Below are positions 51,750-60,049 of a stretch of 64,000 nt of DNA, piece by piece (position 1 is the stretch's first letter; every line of letters starts with the position of its first letter). Source of the stretch: Halegenticoccus tardaugens (GTDB taxonomy: Archaea; Halobacteriota; Halobacteria; Halobacteriales; Haloferacaceae); assembly GCF_004116405.1 (NCBI RefSeq), contig NZ_SDIC01000003.1, positions 310,001 through 374,000 on the forward strand. Reading direction: 5' to 3'. The notes under the pieces are model-generated. The model made no database searches and was not told where the DNA came from. It saw only the letters and a program-made list of their open reading frames with translations. The translations under genes were made by a program, and so were the position numbers.

Positions 51750-52538
51750 CTACCCCTCCGCGACGTCGCCCGCCCCGCCGTCCTCACCGTCTCGCGCGGC
51801 CGCGACGGCGCGGGCGATCAACCCCGCTTGCGCTCCGGCGACGAAGCCCGCGCCGACGTTCACGACCGAGAGCACCGTACAGGACTGCAACATCCCGTAC
51901 AGCGCGGCCTCGCCCTCGCCGCCCGCGCCGTACCCCGTCGGGACGGGGAGGCCGACGACCGGGGCGTCGACGAGGCCCGCGACGACGGTCGGCAGCGCGC
52001 CCTCCCGGCCGGCGGCGACGACGAGCGCGTCGGCCGCCCTGAGCGCGTCGAGGTGGTCGACGACGCGCCCGAGGTGCGCCACGCCGACGTCCCCGATGAA
52101 CTCCACCGCCGCGCCCATCTCTCGCGCGACGACGGCCGCCTCGCCGGCCGCGGCGGCGTCGGACGTGCCGCCGGTGACGACGCAGACGGTCCCGTTCACG
52201 TCCGGCGGCTCGAATCCCGGCTCGCGGACGACGAGCGTCCGCGCGCGCTCCTCGCGAATCGTCTCTTCGCCCGGTAGCGCCGCCTCGACGGCCGCGACGG
52301 TCTCGGCGTCGGCGCGCGTGACGAGCGCCCGGCCCGTCGTCTCGACGGCCGCCGCCGCGAGCGTCGCGACCTCGTCCGGAGTCTTCCCCTCCGCGAGGAT
52401 CGCTTCGGGGACGCCCCGGCGCGTCTCGCGCGCGGCGTCGAACCGTCCAGCGCCCGTCGTCGCGTACCCACGCAGCCGCGCCTCGGCGGCCGCGGGCGAG
52501 AGATCGCCGGCCGCGACCGCGTTCAGAATGTCTCGCAT
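51750..52538 (-). CDS. larB: Nickel-pincer cofactor biosynthesis protein LarB
   Basis: A 262-residue AIR-carboxylase-like protein. The characteristic core is VVTGGTSDAAAAGEAAVVAREMG, then EFIGDVGVAHLGRV, VVAAGREGALPTVVAGLVD and GLPVPTGYGAGGEGEAAL, ending with VVNVGAGFVAG. LarB carboxylates nicotinic acid adenine dinucleotide, the first step toward the nickel pincer nucleotide of lactate racemase-type enzymes. No larA, larC or larE is in the window. A Shine-Dalgarno AGGTGA at 52543-52548 (minus) is 4 nt from ATG 52538. Confidence 0.92.
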   Translation of the reverse strand: MRDILNAVAAGDLSPAAAEARLRGYATTGAGRFDAARETRRGVPEAILAEGKTPDEVATLAAAAVETTGRALVTRADAETVAAVEAALPGEETIREERARTLVVREPGFEPPDVNGTVCVVTGGTSDAAAAGEAAVVAREMGAAVEFIGDVGVAHLGRVVDHLDALRAADALVVAAGREGALPTVVAGLVDAPVVGLPVPTGYGAGGEGEAALYGMLQSCTVLSVVNVGAGFVAGAQAGLIARAVAAARDGEDGGAGDVAEG

Positions 52539-52698
52539 GCCGTCACCTACGACGGTGGCCTACTCGTAGATGTCGCTCTCGGCCGTCGACGCGGGCGTAC
52601 GCGGTCCTCCCGCAAACAACGCGAGGGTATATGAATCCGTCGGCCACGATCAGCCACAGACCCACAGTAGGAGGGCTGACGGGGCAATTTGGGAAATC

Positions 52699-52708
52699 TT
52701 ATTAATAA
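52699..52708 (+). promoter_or_regulatory. TATA box of the DUF1931-like gene
   Basis: TTATTAATAA, symmetric, lies 22-31 nt upstream of ATG 52730. Confidence 0.6.
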
Positions 52709-52729
52709 GGGGACAGTACCCCGGCATGC

Positions 52730-52897
52730 ATGGCAGACCTCATTGTCAAAGCCGCCGTGAAGGAAGCGCTGCAGGACAAGAACGTCGCTTCGGACTTTTA
52801 CGACGCGCTGGACGAGCAGGTGCAGGACCTGCTCGACGACGCCGCTCGCCGCGCCGAAGAGAACGACCGGAAGACGGTCCAGCCGCGCGACCTGTAA
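52730..52897 (+). CDS. DUF1931-like histone-fold small protein (55 aa)
   Basis: A 55-residue helical protein starting MADLIVKAAVKEAL and ending TVQPRDL. The helix LDEQVQDLLDDAARRAEEND is followed by KTVQPRDL, which matches the loop-helix of histone-fold proteins (archaeal DUF1931/histone-like). It may bind DNA as a dimer. The TTATTAATAA box at 52699 and ATG at 52730 indicate a leaderless, probably well-expressed transcript. It was found by reading the sequence, since it is below common ORF length cut-offs. Confidence 0.78.
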   Translation: MADLIVKAAVKEALQDKNVASDFYDALDEQVQDLLDDAARRAEENDRKTVQPRDL

Positions 52898-52945
52898 GGT
52901 CGACTCCAATCACTTTTCCATATTTTTCGCCGCCCAGCGGCGGCG

Positions 52946-53641
52946 CTACTCCCCGTCGAATCGCCGGACTGAGACGCCGTCGTCCCGTCCGACGTGCGCC
53001 TCGTCCGCGAGGCCGACGAACAGCCCGTGCTCGACGACCCCGGGCGTCTCGGCGAGCGTCCGCGCCAGCGCGGCCGGCGCTTCGATCTCGCCGAACGCGC
53101 AGTCGAGCACGAGGTTTCCGTTGTCGGTGACGACCGGTCCGTCCTTCCGCTCCCCCGCCCGGAGCGTCGGTTCGCCGCCCGCGATTTCGACCGCGCGCGC
53201 GACCGTCGTCCGCGCGGCGGGGAGCACCTCGACCGGCACGGGTCGAGAGAGCGCGTCGGCCTCCTTCGTGGGGTCGGCGACGACGACGAACCGCTCCGCG
53301 GCCGCGTCGACGACCTTCTCGCGCGCGTGTGCCGCCCCGCCGCCCTTGATGAGGTCGCCGCCCGCGATCTGATCCGCGCCGTCGATGGCGAGATCCAGCG
53401 CCTCGATCTCGTCGAGCGCGACGAGCGGCACCCCGACCTCGCGGGCGAGTTCGCGCGCGGCGAAGGACGTGGGGACGCCGCGAACGTCGAGTCCGTCGTC
53501 GACCGCGCGACCGAGCGCGCGGATCGCGTGCGCCGCGGTGCTCCCGGTGCCCAGTCCGACCGTCATCCCGTCGCCGACGAGGGCGGCCGCGCTCTCGCCC
53601 GCGCGGCGCTTCGCCCCGTCGCTTCCGCCGTCCGTCTTCAT
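52946..53641 (-). CDS. rpiA: Ribose-5-phosphate isomerase A
   Basis: A 231-residue enzyme, ATG 53641. It has VGLGTGSTAAHAIRALG (substrate loop), LDLAIDGADQIAGGDLIKGGGAAHAREK with the catalytic Asp/Lys, and DNGNLVLDCAFGEI. It interconverts ribulose-5-phosphate and ribose-5-phosphate, feeding PRPP synthesis (prs at 5883) and, in haloarchaea, pentose metabolism. Length is normal. It is divergent from the surface-polymer cluster starting at 53798. Confidence 0.95.
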   Translation of the reverse strand: MKTDGGSDGAKRRAGESAAALVGDGMTVGLGTGSTAAHAIRALGRAVDDGLDVRGVPTSFAARELAREVGVPLVALDEIEALDLAIDGADQIAGGDLIKGGGAAHAREKVVDAAAERFVVVADPTKEADALSRPVPVEVLPAARTTVARAVEIAGGEPTLRAGERKDGPVVTDNGNLVLDCAFGEIEAPAALARTLAETPGVVEHGLFVGLADEAHVGRDDGVSVRRFDGE

Positions 53642-53797
53642 GTGCGCGCTGTGCCCGCCGCGGGACAAAAGCGCTCCGAGGTGATTCGCGCTCCGAATCC
53701 CTCCCTCGCCGGACTGTCACCGAATCCCGTCTTTCTCGGAATCGAACGTATTGTCAGCCGGGTTTTATTTCGACGGACGACGGACTGACGAACGTCA

Positions 53798-54580
53798 ATG
53801 AGAGTCGGGTTCGTCACGCAGACGCACACGGGCGACGTGGGGTACGCCGAGGCCGTAGCGCAGGCGGCCGCGTTCGGCTTCGAGTACGTCGAACTGTACA
53901 TGGACGGGGCGACGGAGCGGACGCGGTTCGACCACGACCGGTTCGTCTCGCTCCTCGACGATCGCGGGCTCGATCTGCTCGTCCACCTCCCCTTCCTCGA
54001 CCTGGACCTCGGCACGCCCCGCGAGGCGGTCCGACGGGGGGCGCTCGACGAACTCCGCGCGTGCGTCCGCGACGCCGCGGAGATGGGCGCCGAGAAGGCG
54101 GTGCTCCACCCGTACTCGAACGCGACCCCGCCCGAGTACCGCCCCGCGGAGGTCCACCCGATCATCGTCGACTCGGTGGCCGAACTCGACGGGTTCGCCC
54201 GGGATCTCGACGTCGAACTCTGCGCCGAGAACCTCCCGGGCGTCCAGCTTTCGATCCACGACTTCGACCGACTCTTCGACGGCACCGAGGCGTCGATGAC
54301 GCTCGACACCGGCCACGCGCGCGTCGACGGGCTGGACGAGTCGGAGATCGCCGCGTTTCTGGACTCCCACCTCGACCGCGTCTCGCACCTCCACCTCAAC
54401 GAGACGCGGGGCCCGCGGGACGAACACCTCCCCTTCGGCTCCGGGACGCTCGACTTCGAGGCGGTGCTCGCGCCGCTCCTCGACGCCGACTGGGACGGGA
54501 CCGCCTCGATCGAGGCGTACACGTTCGACGCCGATTACCTCGAACTCTCGAAGCGAAAACTCGATGCGCTGCTCGCGTGA
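53798..54580 (+). CDS. Sugar phosphate isomerase/epimerase-like TIM barrel (cluster member)
   Basis: A 260-residue xylose-isomerase-type TIM barrel. Landmarks are MRVGFVTQTHTGDVGY, FGFEYVELYMDGATE, LLVHLPFLDLDLGTP, KAVLHPYSN, LCAENLPG, SMTLDTGHARVDG and HLHLNETRGPRDEHLPFG. It is a paralogue of 31204-32061. It is first of four plus-strand genes; its stop overlaps a GTG (54577) in frame with the next gene, hinting at coupling. It probably isomerises or epimerises the sugar or polyol used by its neighbours; the substrate is unknown. Confidence 0.85.
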   Translation: MRVGFVTQTHTGDVGYAEAVAQAAAFGFEYVELYMDGATERTRFDHDRFVSLLDDRGLDLLVHLPFLDLDLGTPREAVRRGALDELRACVRDAAEMGAEKAVLHPYSNATPPEYRPAEVHPIIVDSVAELDGFARDLDVELCAENLPGVQLSIHDFDRLFDGTEASMTLDTGHARVDGLDESEIAAFLDSHLDRVSHLHLNETRGPRDEHLPFGSGTLDFEAVLAPLLDADWDGTASIEAYTFDADYLELSKRKLDALLA

Positions 54581-54597
54581 CACCGCTCGGCGATCCG

Positions 54598-55869
54598 ATG
54601 GAGGATCGCGGGGGGCGACGCCGGCCGGCGGCGGAAAGACGGTCCGTCGGGGGTGCGTCCGTGCCGGCGAGTGACCGACGTCTCCGCTGGCGGTTCCGGC
54701 GGTACGCCTCGCTCCTCCTCGAAGCGGCCGCGCACGCGCTCGTCGCGTTCCTCTCGGGGATCGTCGGACGCGACGCCGACCTCTGGGTCTTCGGCGCGCG
54801 CGAGGGCGAGGCGTTCGGCGACAACGCCAAGTACCTGTTCCTCCACGTCGCCGCGACGCGACCCGGCATCCGGGTCGTCTGGGTCTCGCGCGACCGGGAC
54901 GCGGTCCGCGCGCTCCGAACCCGGGGGTACGAGGCGTACCACCTCTTTTCGCCGCGCGGAGTCCTGCTGCAGTTTCGCGCCGGCGTCGTCTTCCTCACGC
55001 ACAACTTCAAGGACGTCAACCGCTGGGCCGTCGGCGGCGCGACGACGGTCGTGCTCTGGCACGGGATCGCGCTGAAGCGCATCTCCTGGGACGCGGAACT
55101 CGCCGAACTCCCGCCGATCGTCCGATCCGCCTCGCGCTACCTCTACCGGCGGTACGACCGCGTCACGCTGACGGGTCGGGGGACGCTCGACTCCTTCGTC
55201 TCGGGCTTTCGCCTCCCGCCGTCGCGGTTCGTTGTCACGGGTTATCCCCGGACGGACGCGCTGTTCGACTCGGTTCCGGACGCCGACGTCGGCGTCGCGA
55301 CTGGGACGCTCGCCGACCTCCGTCGCCTCTCCGCGGAACACGACGTCCTCCTGTACCTGCCGACGTTCCGCGAGAATCCCGCGGAGCGCGCGTCGGAGCG
55401 CATCGACCTCGACGCGCTCGACCGCCTGCTCGACGCGCACGACGCGTACCTCGCCGTGAAGCTCCACCCGGACGAGCGACTCGAACGCGACCTCGACGAG
55501 TATCCGCGGATCCTGCGGATCCCGTCGTGGTCCGACGTCTACCCGATGCTGCCGCACGCGGACGCGCTCGTCACCGATTACTCGTCGATCTACTTCGAGT
55601 ACCTGCTCCTCGACCGACCGGTCGTCTTCTACCCGTACGACCTCCCGTCGTACCGCTCGGAGCGCGGGTTCTACTACGCGTACGACGAGGTCACGCCGGG
55701 CCCGGTCGCCTCGGACTTCGACGGCCTCCTCGCGGCGATCGAGCGCACGCTCGCGGGCGACGACCCCTACGAGACCGAACGGTGCGCGGTCCGACGTCGA
55801 TTCTTCGACCACCCCGCCGGCGGACGGGCGGCCGCCGTGTTCGACGCCGTGGCGGCGCTGATGGAGTGA
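54598..55869 (+). CDS. CDP-glycerol glycerophosphotransferase-like enzyme (TagB/TagF family)
   Basis: A 423-residue glycosyltransferase-fold enzyme of the Glyphos_transf family. After a basic N-terminus and an amphipathic segment it has KYLFLHVAATRPGIRVVWVS, VVLWHGIALKRI (H-G-x3-K, about 154), VTGYPRTDALF, LAVKLHPDE (about 287), LVTDYSSIYFEYLLLDRPVVF (about 327) and FDGLLAAIERTL. These match the active-site histidines of teichoic acid polymerases. It would transfer phosphoglycerol or another phosphopolyol from CDP. GTG 54577 is an alternative start overlapping the previous stop. Archaeal products are unknown. Confidence 0.88.
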   Translation: MEDRGGRRRPAAERRSVGGASVPASDRRLRWRFRRYASLLLEAAAHALVAFLSGIVGRDADLWVFGAREGEAFGDNAKYLFLHVAATRPGIRVVWVSRDRDAVRALRTRGYEAYHLFSPRGVLLQFRAGVVFLTHNFKDVNRWAVGGATTVVLWHGIALKRISWDAELAELPPIVRSASRYLYRRYDRVTLTGRGTLDSFVSGFRLPPSRFVVTGYPRTDALFDSVPDADVGVATGTLADLRRLSAEHDVLLYLPTFRENPAERASERIDLDALDRLLDAHDAYLAVKLHPDERLERDLDEYPRILRIPSWSDVYPMLPHADALVTDYSSIYFEYLLLDRPVVFYPYDLPSYRSERGFYYAYDEVTPGPVASDFDGLLAAIERTLAGDDPYETERCAVRRRFFDHPAGGRAAAVFDAVAALME

Positions 55870-55977
55870 CCTCCGTCTCGGTCGACGGGTTGCCCATCAC
55901 TTTCGATTCGTGCCAATATAGAACACGGGAGGTGTACTGTCACACTACCATCGGTATGTATCACCAACAGACAGTTT

Positions 55978-56005
55978 GATATAGCGGATGATCCAACGAT
56001 CCGCT
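55978..56005 (+). promoter_or_regulatory. TATA box and inverted repeat before the GDPD gene
   Basis: GATATAG (55978-55984) is about 35 nt upstream of ATG 56019. An inverted repeat AGCGGAT (55983-55989) and ATCCGCT (55999-56005) with a 9-nt spacer overlaps the expected transcription start and may be an operator. Confidence 0.5.
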
Positions 56006-56018
56006 GACGAAACTCAGT

Positions 56019-56948
56019 ATGGCGTGTCAACCGGGATCCACCGACCGGCCCGATCTTCTTCCACGAACCGGCGACGTCGCCTGCATCGCCCACCGCGGTT
56101 TCGCGGGGGTTTCACCCGAGAACACTCGCACCGCCTTCGAACGCGCCGTCGACGACGCGACCCCGCACGGCCGGGCTGACGCCGTCGAACTCGACGTCGT
56201 GCCGACCGCCGACGGCGAGATCGTCGTATTCCACGACGCGACCCTCGGCAGAGTCACCGACGCGCCCCCGCGGCTGCGCGACCGGCCGATCTGGGAGATC
56301 CCGTTCGAGACGCTCCGCCGCTTCGACGTGCTCGAAAGCGGCGACCCCGTCCCGTCGCTCTCGGACGTCCTCGACCTCGTTCCGCCGGACGTCGGCGTGA
56401 ACGTCGAGTTCAAGAACCCCGGCACGTCGGCCGTCGAGTACGGCGCGCTCGACGCCGAGACGCTTTCGAGGGGGCGCGAGCGCTGGCGCGACTTCGCCGC
56501 CGACGTGCTCTCCGTGCTCTCCGCGTATCCGCACGACGTGCTCGTCTCCTCGTTCCACGAGGCCGCCATCGCCGCCGTCCGCGACGTCGATCCGTCGGTC
56601 CCGATCGCGACCGTCTTCTTCGACTCCATCGCCGACGGCTTCCGCGTCGCGCGCCGCCACGACTGCGAGGTGATCCACGCGCCGTGGAACATGGTGTACG
56701 GGACGTCGCTCTTCAACGAGGAGTACTGCTCGGGACCGTTCGAACCGATCGATCTCGTCGAGATCGCCCACGACGAGGGCCGGGCGGTCAACGTCTGGAC
56801 CGTCGACAGCCCACGACAGGCCGGCCAGCTCAGCCGAGCCGGCGTCGACGGCCTCATCGCGGACTACCCGGGACTTCTCGCTCCCGAGGGCGCGCTCGAC
56901 GACGCCGCTTCCGACGCGGCGGCTCTCGAACCGATCCAGCTTTCCTGA
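56019..56948 (+). CDS. Glycerophosphodiester phosphodiesterase (GDPD)
   Basis: A 309-residue TIM-barrel GDPD. Catalytic segments are CIAHRGFAGVSPENTRTAFE (His-Arg), ADAVELDVVPTADGEIVVFHD (Glu-x-Asp, His) and VNVEFKNPG (Glu-x-Lys). It would hydrolyse a glycerophosphodiester to an alcohol and glycerol phosphate, or trim or recycle a glycerol phosphate polymer or lipid head groups. There is no clear signal peptide. It is third in the cluster, with its own AT-rich promoter 150 bp after the CDP-glycerol transferase-like gene. Confidence 0.92.
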   Translation: MACQPGSTDRPDLLPRTGDVACIAHRGFAGVSPENTRTAFERAVDDATPHGRADAVELDVVPTADGEIVVFHDATLGRVTDAPPRLRDRPIWEIPFETLRRFDVLESGDPVPSLSDVLDLVPPDVGVNVEFKNPGTSAVEYGALDAETLSRGRERWRDFAADVLSVLSAYPHDVLVSSFHEAAIAAVRDVDPSVPIATVFFDSIADGFRVARRHDCEVIHAPWNMVYGTSLFNEEYCSGPFEPIDLVEIAHDEGRAVNVWTVDSPRQAGQLSRAGVDGLIADYPGLLAPEGALDDAASDAAALEPIQLS

Positions 56949-57034
56949 CGGTCGACGAGTACCCCCTCGGCCGACGACAGTCGATCGCCGCTGACACTCT
57001 CCTCCGCACGTAATTCTCATAAAATCAGACATGT

Positions 57035-57043
57035 GTTTATTAT
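57035..57043 (+). promoter_or_regulatory. TATA box of the nucleotidyltransferase-HAD gene
   Basis: TTTATTATT lies 25-33 nt upstream of ATG 57068, in an AT-rich stretch. Confidence 0.55.
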
Positions 57044-57067
57044 TCTGTCCGTGGTAGATCCTGTACA

Positions 57068-58591
57068 ATGGCTCGCTGTTCACAGGCTGTCGTCTTAGCT
57101 GCGGGTATCGGTTCTCGACTCAGGCCGATCACGCTCCGAAAGCCGAAGTGCTGCGTTTCGGTTGATTCGACCCCTATCTTGGCCCATCAGCTTCGAGCGT
57201 ACGCCGACGCCGGCCTCTCCGAAGTCCACGTCGTCTCCGGGTACCTCCACGATCGGACGGCGCGGCTGTGCGAGCGCGTCGCCGCCGACTACGACGATTT
57301 CGACGTGTCGGTGATCGAAAACGAAGTGTTCGCGAACACGGACAACCTGTACTCGCTTTCGCTCGCGCGGGAGGCGGTCGACGGGGAGGCGTTCGTGCTC
57401 GCGAACGGCGACGTCGTCTTCGACCCCGAGATCCCGACGCGCCTCCTCGCCGACGAGGGCGAGAGCGCCATCGCCTGCGACACGGGCGCGTACTCCGAGG
57501 AGGCGATGAAGGTCACGGCGGACGAGAAGGGCCGACTCACCCACATCAGCAAGGAGATACCCCGCGAGGAAGCGTACGCCTCCTCCATCGACCTGTATCG
57601 GTTCTCCCCGTCGTTCTCGGCGGCGCTCTTCGACGAACTCGAACGGATCATCGAGTGCCGGGGGGAGTACACCGGGTGGTCAGAGATCGCCATCGATCGG
57701 CTGCTCCGAACGGGCAGACACGACGTCCGTCCGGTCGACGTGGCGGGGCTTCCGTGGGTCGAGATCGACGACGGGCGCGACCTCCTCGTCGCGGACGGGC
57801 GGTTCGCCTCGATCGGCGACCTGCGCTCGAAGGAGCTCGCCTTCTTCGACCTCGACGGGACGATCTACCTCGACGACGAGCCGATAGACGGGGCGGCGTC
57901 GATCGTCTCGGCGTTCCGCGAGCAGGGGACGGCCGTCTACTTCCTCTCGAACAACTCCGCGAAGTGGAAGACCGACTACGCGGCGAAGCTCTCCGCGCTC
58001 GGCATCGCGGCGGAGCCCGAGGACGTCATCCTCTCGACCGACGGCGTCATCGAGTACCTCCGCGCGAACGACGCCGAGGCGGTCCACGTCGTCGGGACGG
58101 AGGCGATGCGGCGGGCGCTCGCCGACCACGGCGTCGCGGTCGACGCCGAGGAGCCCTCGCACGTCGTCGTCGGTTTCGACACCGAACTCACCTACGAGAA
58201 GGTGCGACGGGCGACGCTCGCCATCCGCGACGGCGCTGAGTTCCTGCTCGCGCACCCGGACCTGGTCTGTCCGACGACGGCGGGGCTCGTCCCCGACTGC
58301 GGCTCGATCGGCGCGCTCGTCGAAACCGCGACGGGGAGGGAGCCGGCGCGCGTCTTCGGCAAGCCGAACCCCGAGATGATCGCCCACGTCGTCGAAGAGC
58401 GCGGCGTCTCCCCGTCGGACGTCGTCGTCGTCGGCGACAGGCTCGAAACGGAGATCCGGATGGCCGAGCGGCTCGGCTGCGATTCGGTCTGCGTCCTCAC
58501 CGGCGACGCGGACCGCGCGGCCGTCGAAGAGAGCCCGGTCTCGCCGTCGCTCGTCGCGTCCGACGTCGGCGCGCTCGCCGAGTTCCTCTGA
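57068..58591 (+). CDS. Fusion of sugar/polyol nucleotidyltransferase and HAD-IIA phosphatase
   Basis: A 507-residue two-domain protein. Residues 1 to about 240 form a nucleotidyltransferase: AVVLAAGIGSRLRPITLRKPKC (NTP loop), NTDNLYSLSLAREA and LANGDVVFDPEI (metal Asp). The NTDNLYSL stretch is reminiscent of LicC-type CTP-dependent enzymes. Residues about 255-507 form a HAD-IIA phosphatase: FFDLDGTIYLDDEPIDGAAS (motif I), YFLSNNSAK (motif II), FGKPNPEMI (motif III Lys) and VVVGDRLETEIRMAERLGC (motif IV). The joined product could make CDP-polyol and dephosphorylate a precursor or its by-product. The fusion has no obvious standard name. Confidence 0.88.
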   Translation: MARCSQAVVLAAGIGSRLRPITLRKPKCCVSVDSTPILAHQLRAYADAGLSEVHVVSGYLHDRTARLCERVAADYDDFDVSVIENEVFANTDNLYSLSLAREAVDGEAFVLANGDVVFDPEIPTRLLADEGESAIACDTGAYSEEAMKVTADEKGRLTHISKEIPREEAYASSIDLYRFSPSFSAALFDELERIIECRGEYTGWSEIAIDRLLRTGRHDVRPVDVAGLPWVEIDDGRDLLVADGRFASIGDLRSKELAFFDLDGTIYLDDEPIDGAASIVSAFREQGTAVYFLSNNSAKWKTDYAAKLSALGIAAEPEDVILSTDGVIEYLRANDAEAVHVVGTEAMRRALADHGVAVDAEEPSHVVVGFDTELTYEKVRRATLAIRDGAEFLLAHPDLVCPTTAGLVPDCGSIGALVETATGREPARVFGKPNPEMIAHVVEERGVSPSDVVVVGDRLETEIRMAERLGCDSVCVLTGDADRAAVEESPVSPSLVASDVGALAEFL

Positions 58592-58796
58592 GGCGCGCTC
58601 CGGGTTCCTGTGACCGGTCGGAACGTTCCCCCGCCCCGACTGAAACGACGTTCAGCGAACGCTTTTGTCCGCCCGCCCCGTGCCTATCCCTGTCACGCAC
58701 GTCGTCGCGACCGCACCGGCGCGACGAAACGCCGTGGGCACGGAATCGAGCAGTGCGTGACGTTCGACCGGTCGAGGGCGCGGGCCCTCGTACCAC

Positions 58797-59921
58797 TCAC
58801 AGCCGGTCGAGCACCGTTTCGGGATCGTACGTGAGCGACAGCGACCGCGAACGCCCCCGACCTTCCATCTCCGCGTACGTCGTCTCGACGATCCCGAGCT
58901 GGTCGAGTTTGTTGACGATCTCCGAGTAGCGGGTGTACCCGAGATCCGTCTCCTCGCGGAACGCCTCGTAGACCGCTCCGGCTTTCTCGCCGTTGTGCTC
59001 GGCGATCGCTTTCACGAGCGCTCGCTCGGGATCGCTGAGCCCGCGGAGGCTCCGCGACAGGTGGACGTACTTCGACTTCTCGTACGCGACGTCGACGTCC
59101 TCGTCGCTGATCCTGCGGCTGGCGCGCATCTCCGCGTTGAGCCCCGACCGCCGGAGCAGGTCGATCCCCACCCGCAGGTCGCCGTTTTCGGCCGTCAGCT
59201 CGGCGACGCGCTCCAGCTTCGGCGCGTCGAGCACCCCGTCGTGGAAGCCGCGGTCGACCCGCTCTCGGAGGATGTCGACGATCTCCGGGGCGTCGTACAC
59301 GGGAAAGTACACCTCCTCGGGCCGAAAGACGCTCTGGACCCGACTGTCGAGTTCGTCGACGACGTCGAGCGAGAGGTCGGAAGAGATGATGATCACGCCG
59401 ATCCGCGCGCCCGAGTGCGCCTCGTGCGCTCTGAGCAACGAGTACAGGGTGTCAGACGCCTCGTTCTCGTAGAAGAGGTAGTTCACGTCGTCGAGCGCGA
59501 CGACGAGCACCTCGTCGTCCTCGACGAGGCGGTCCGTGATCTGGCCGAACAGCTTCTTGAAGGAGATGCCCGAGGAGGGGGGCTCGTACTCGAAGATCCT
59601 CTCGAAGATGCGCGAGAAGACGGCGTAGCGCGTCGAGTCGACCTGGCAGTTGATGTGGACCGTCCGCACTTCCGTCTGCGCGCGGAGCTCCCCGAAGAGC
59701 TTCTGGACCGCGGTCGTCTTGCCCGTCCCCGGCGGGCCGCGGACCATCGTGTTGAGGGGACGCGACCCGCGAACCGCCGGACGCAGCGCGTACTGCAGGC
59801 TCTGCATCTGGCTTTCGCGGTGTTTGAACGTCTCCGGAACGTAGTCGATCTCGAAGACGTGTTCGTCGCGAAAGACCGACTCGTCCCACGAGAGCATCCC
59901 CCCCTCGGGGTCGTCTGGCAT
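58797..59921 (-). CDS. Orc1/Cdc6 family protein
   Basis: A 374-residue AAA+ origin-binding protein. Walker A is VRGPPGTGKTTAVQKL (about 60-75), Walker B VVALDDVNYLFYEN (about 143), sensor IGVIIISSDLSL, and a C-terminal winged helix with LGYTRYSEIVNKLDQLG. The N-terminus has the VPETFKHRESQMQSLQYAL leader of Orc1/Cdc6 proteins. Haloarchaea encode many of these, and only some bind origins. I saw no clear ORB repeats near the gene, so it need not mark an origin. ATG 59921 is the first good start. Confidence 0.93.
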   Translation of the reverse strand: MPDDPEGGMLSWDESVFRDEHVFEIDYVPETFKHRESQMQSLQYALRPAVRGSRPLNTMVRGPPGTGKTTAVQKLFGELRAQTEVRTVHINCQVDSTRYAVFSRIFERIFEYEPPSSGISFKKLFGQITDRLVEDDEVLVVALDDVNYLFYENEASDTLYSLLRAHEAHSGARIGVIIISSDLSLDVVDELDSRVQSVFRPEEVYFPVYDAPEIVDILRERVDRGFHDGVLDAPKLERVAELTAENGDLRVGIDLLRRSGLNAEMRASRRISDEDVDVAYEKSKYVHLSRSLRGLSDPERALVKAIAEHNGEKAGAVYEAFREETDLGYTRYSEIVNKLDQLGIVETTYAEMEGRGRSRSLSLTYDPETVLDRL

Positions 59922-60049
59922 CACTTTCACCACGCTCCGGCGGCTACTTAATCGTTTGCCACGGGTGGAGTGAACGTGAAACGCGCCGGTCCGTCGCTTC
60001 TCGCGCCCGTTCCGCGGACTTCCGAATCCTCCGGCCGCCTCCCCTCGAC

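Noticed and set aside
52539-52610. 19-codon minus-strand frame ending just upstream of larB
   Set aside because: Needs a TTG start, is very short and has no homologue I can recall; kept only as a note.
58774-58789. GAGGGC hairpin just after the Orc1/Cdc6 stop
   Set aside because: Short arms in GC-rich DNA and no T run follow; not convincing as a terminator.
59922-60049. Possible ORB or replication origin beside the Orc1/Cdc6 gene
   Set aside because: I looked for the haloarchaeal ORB pattern and a G-string and found no repeated match; no AT-rich unwinding element is present either.
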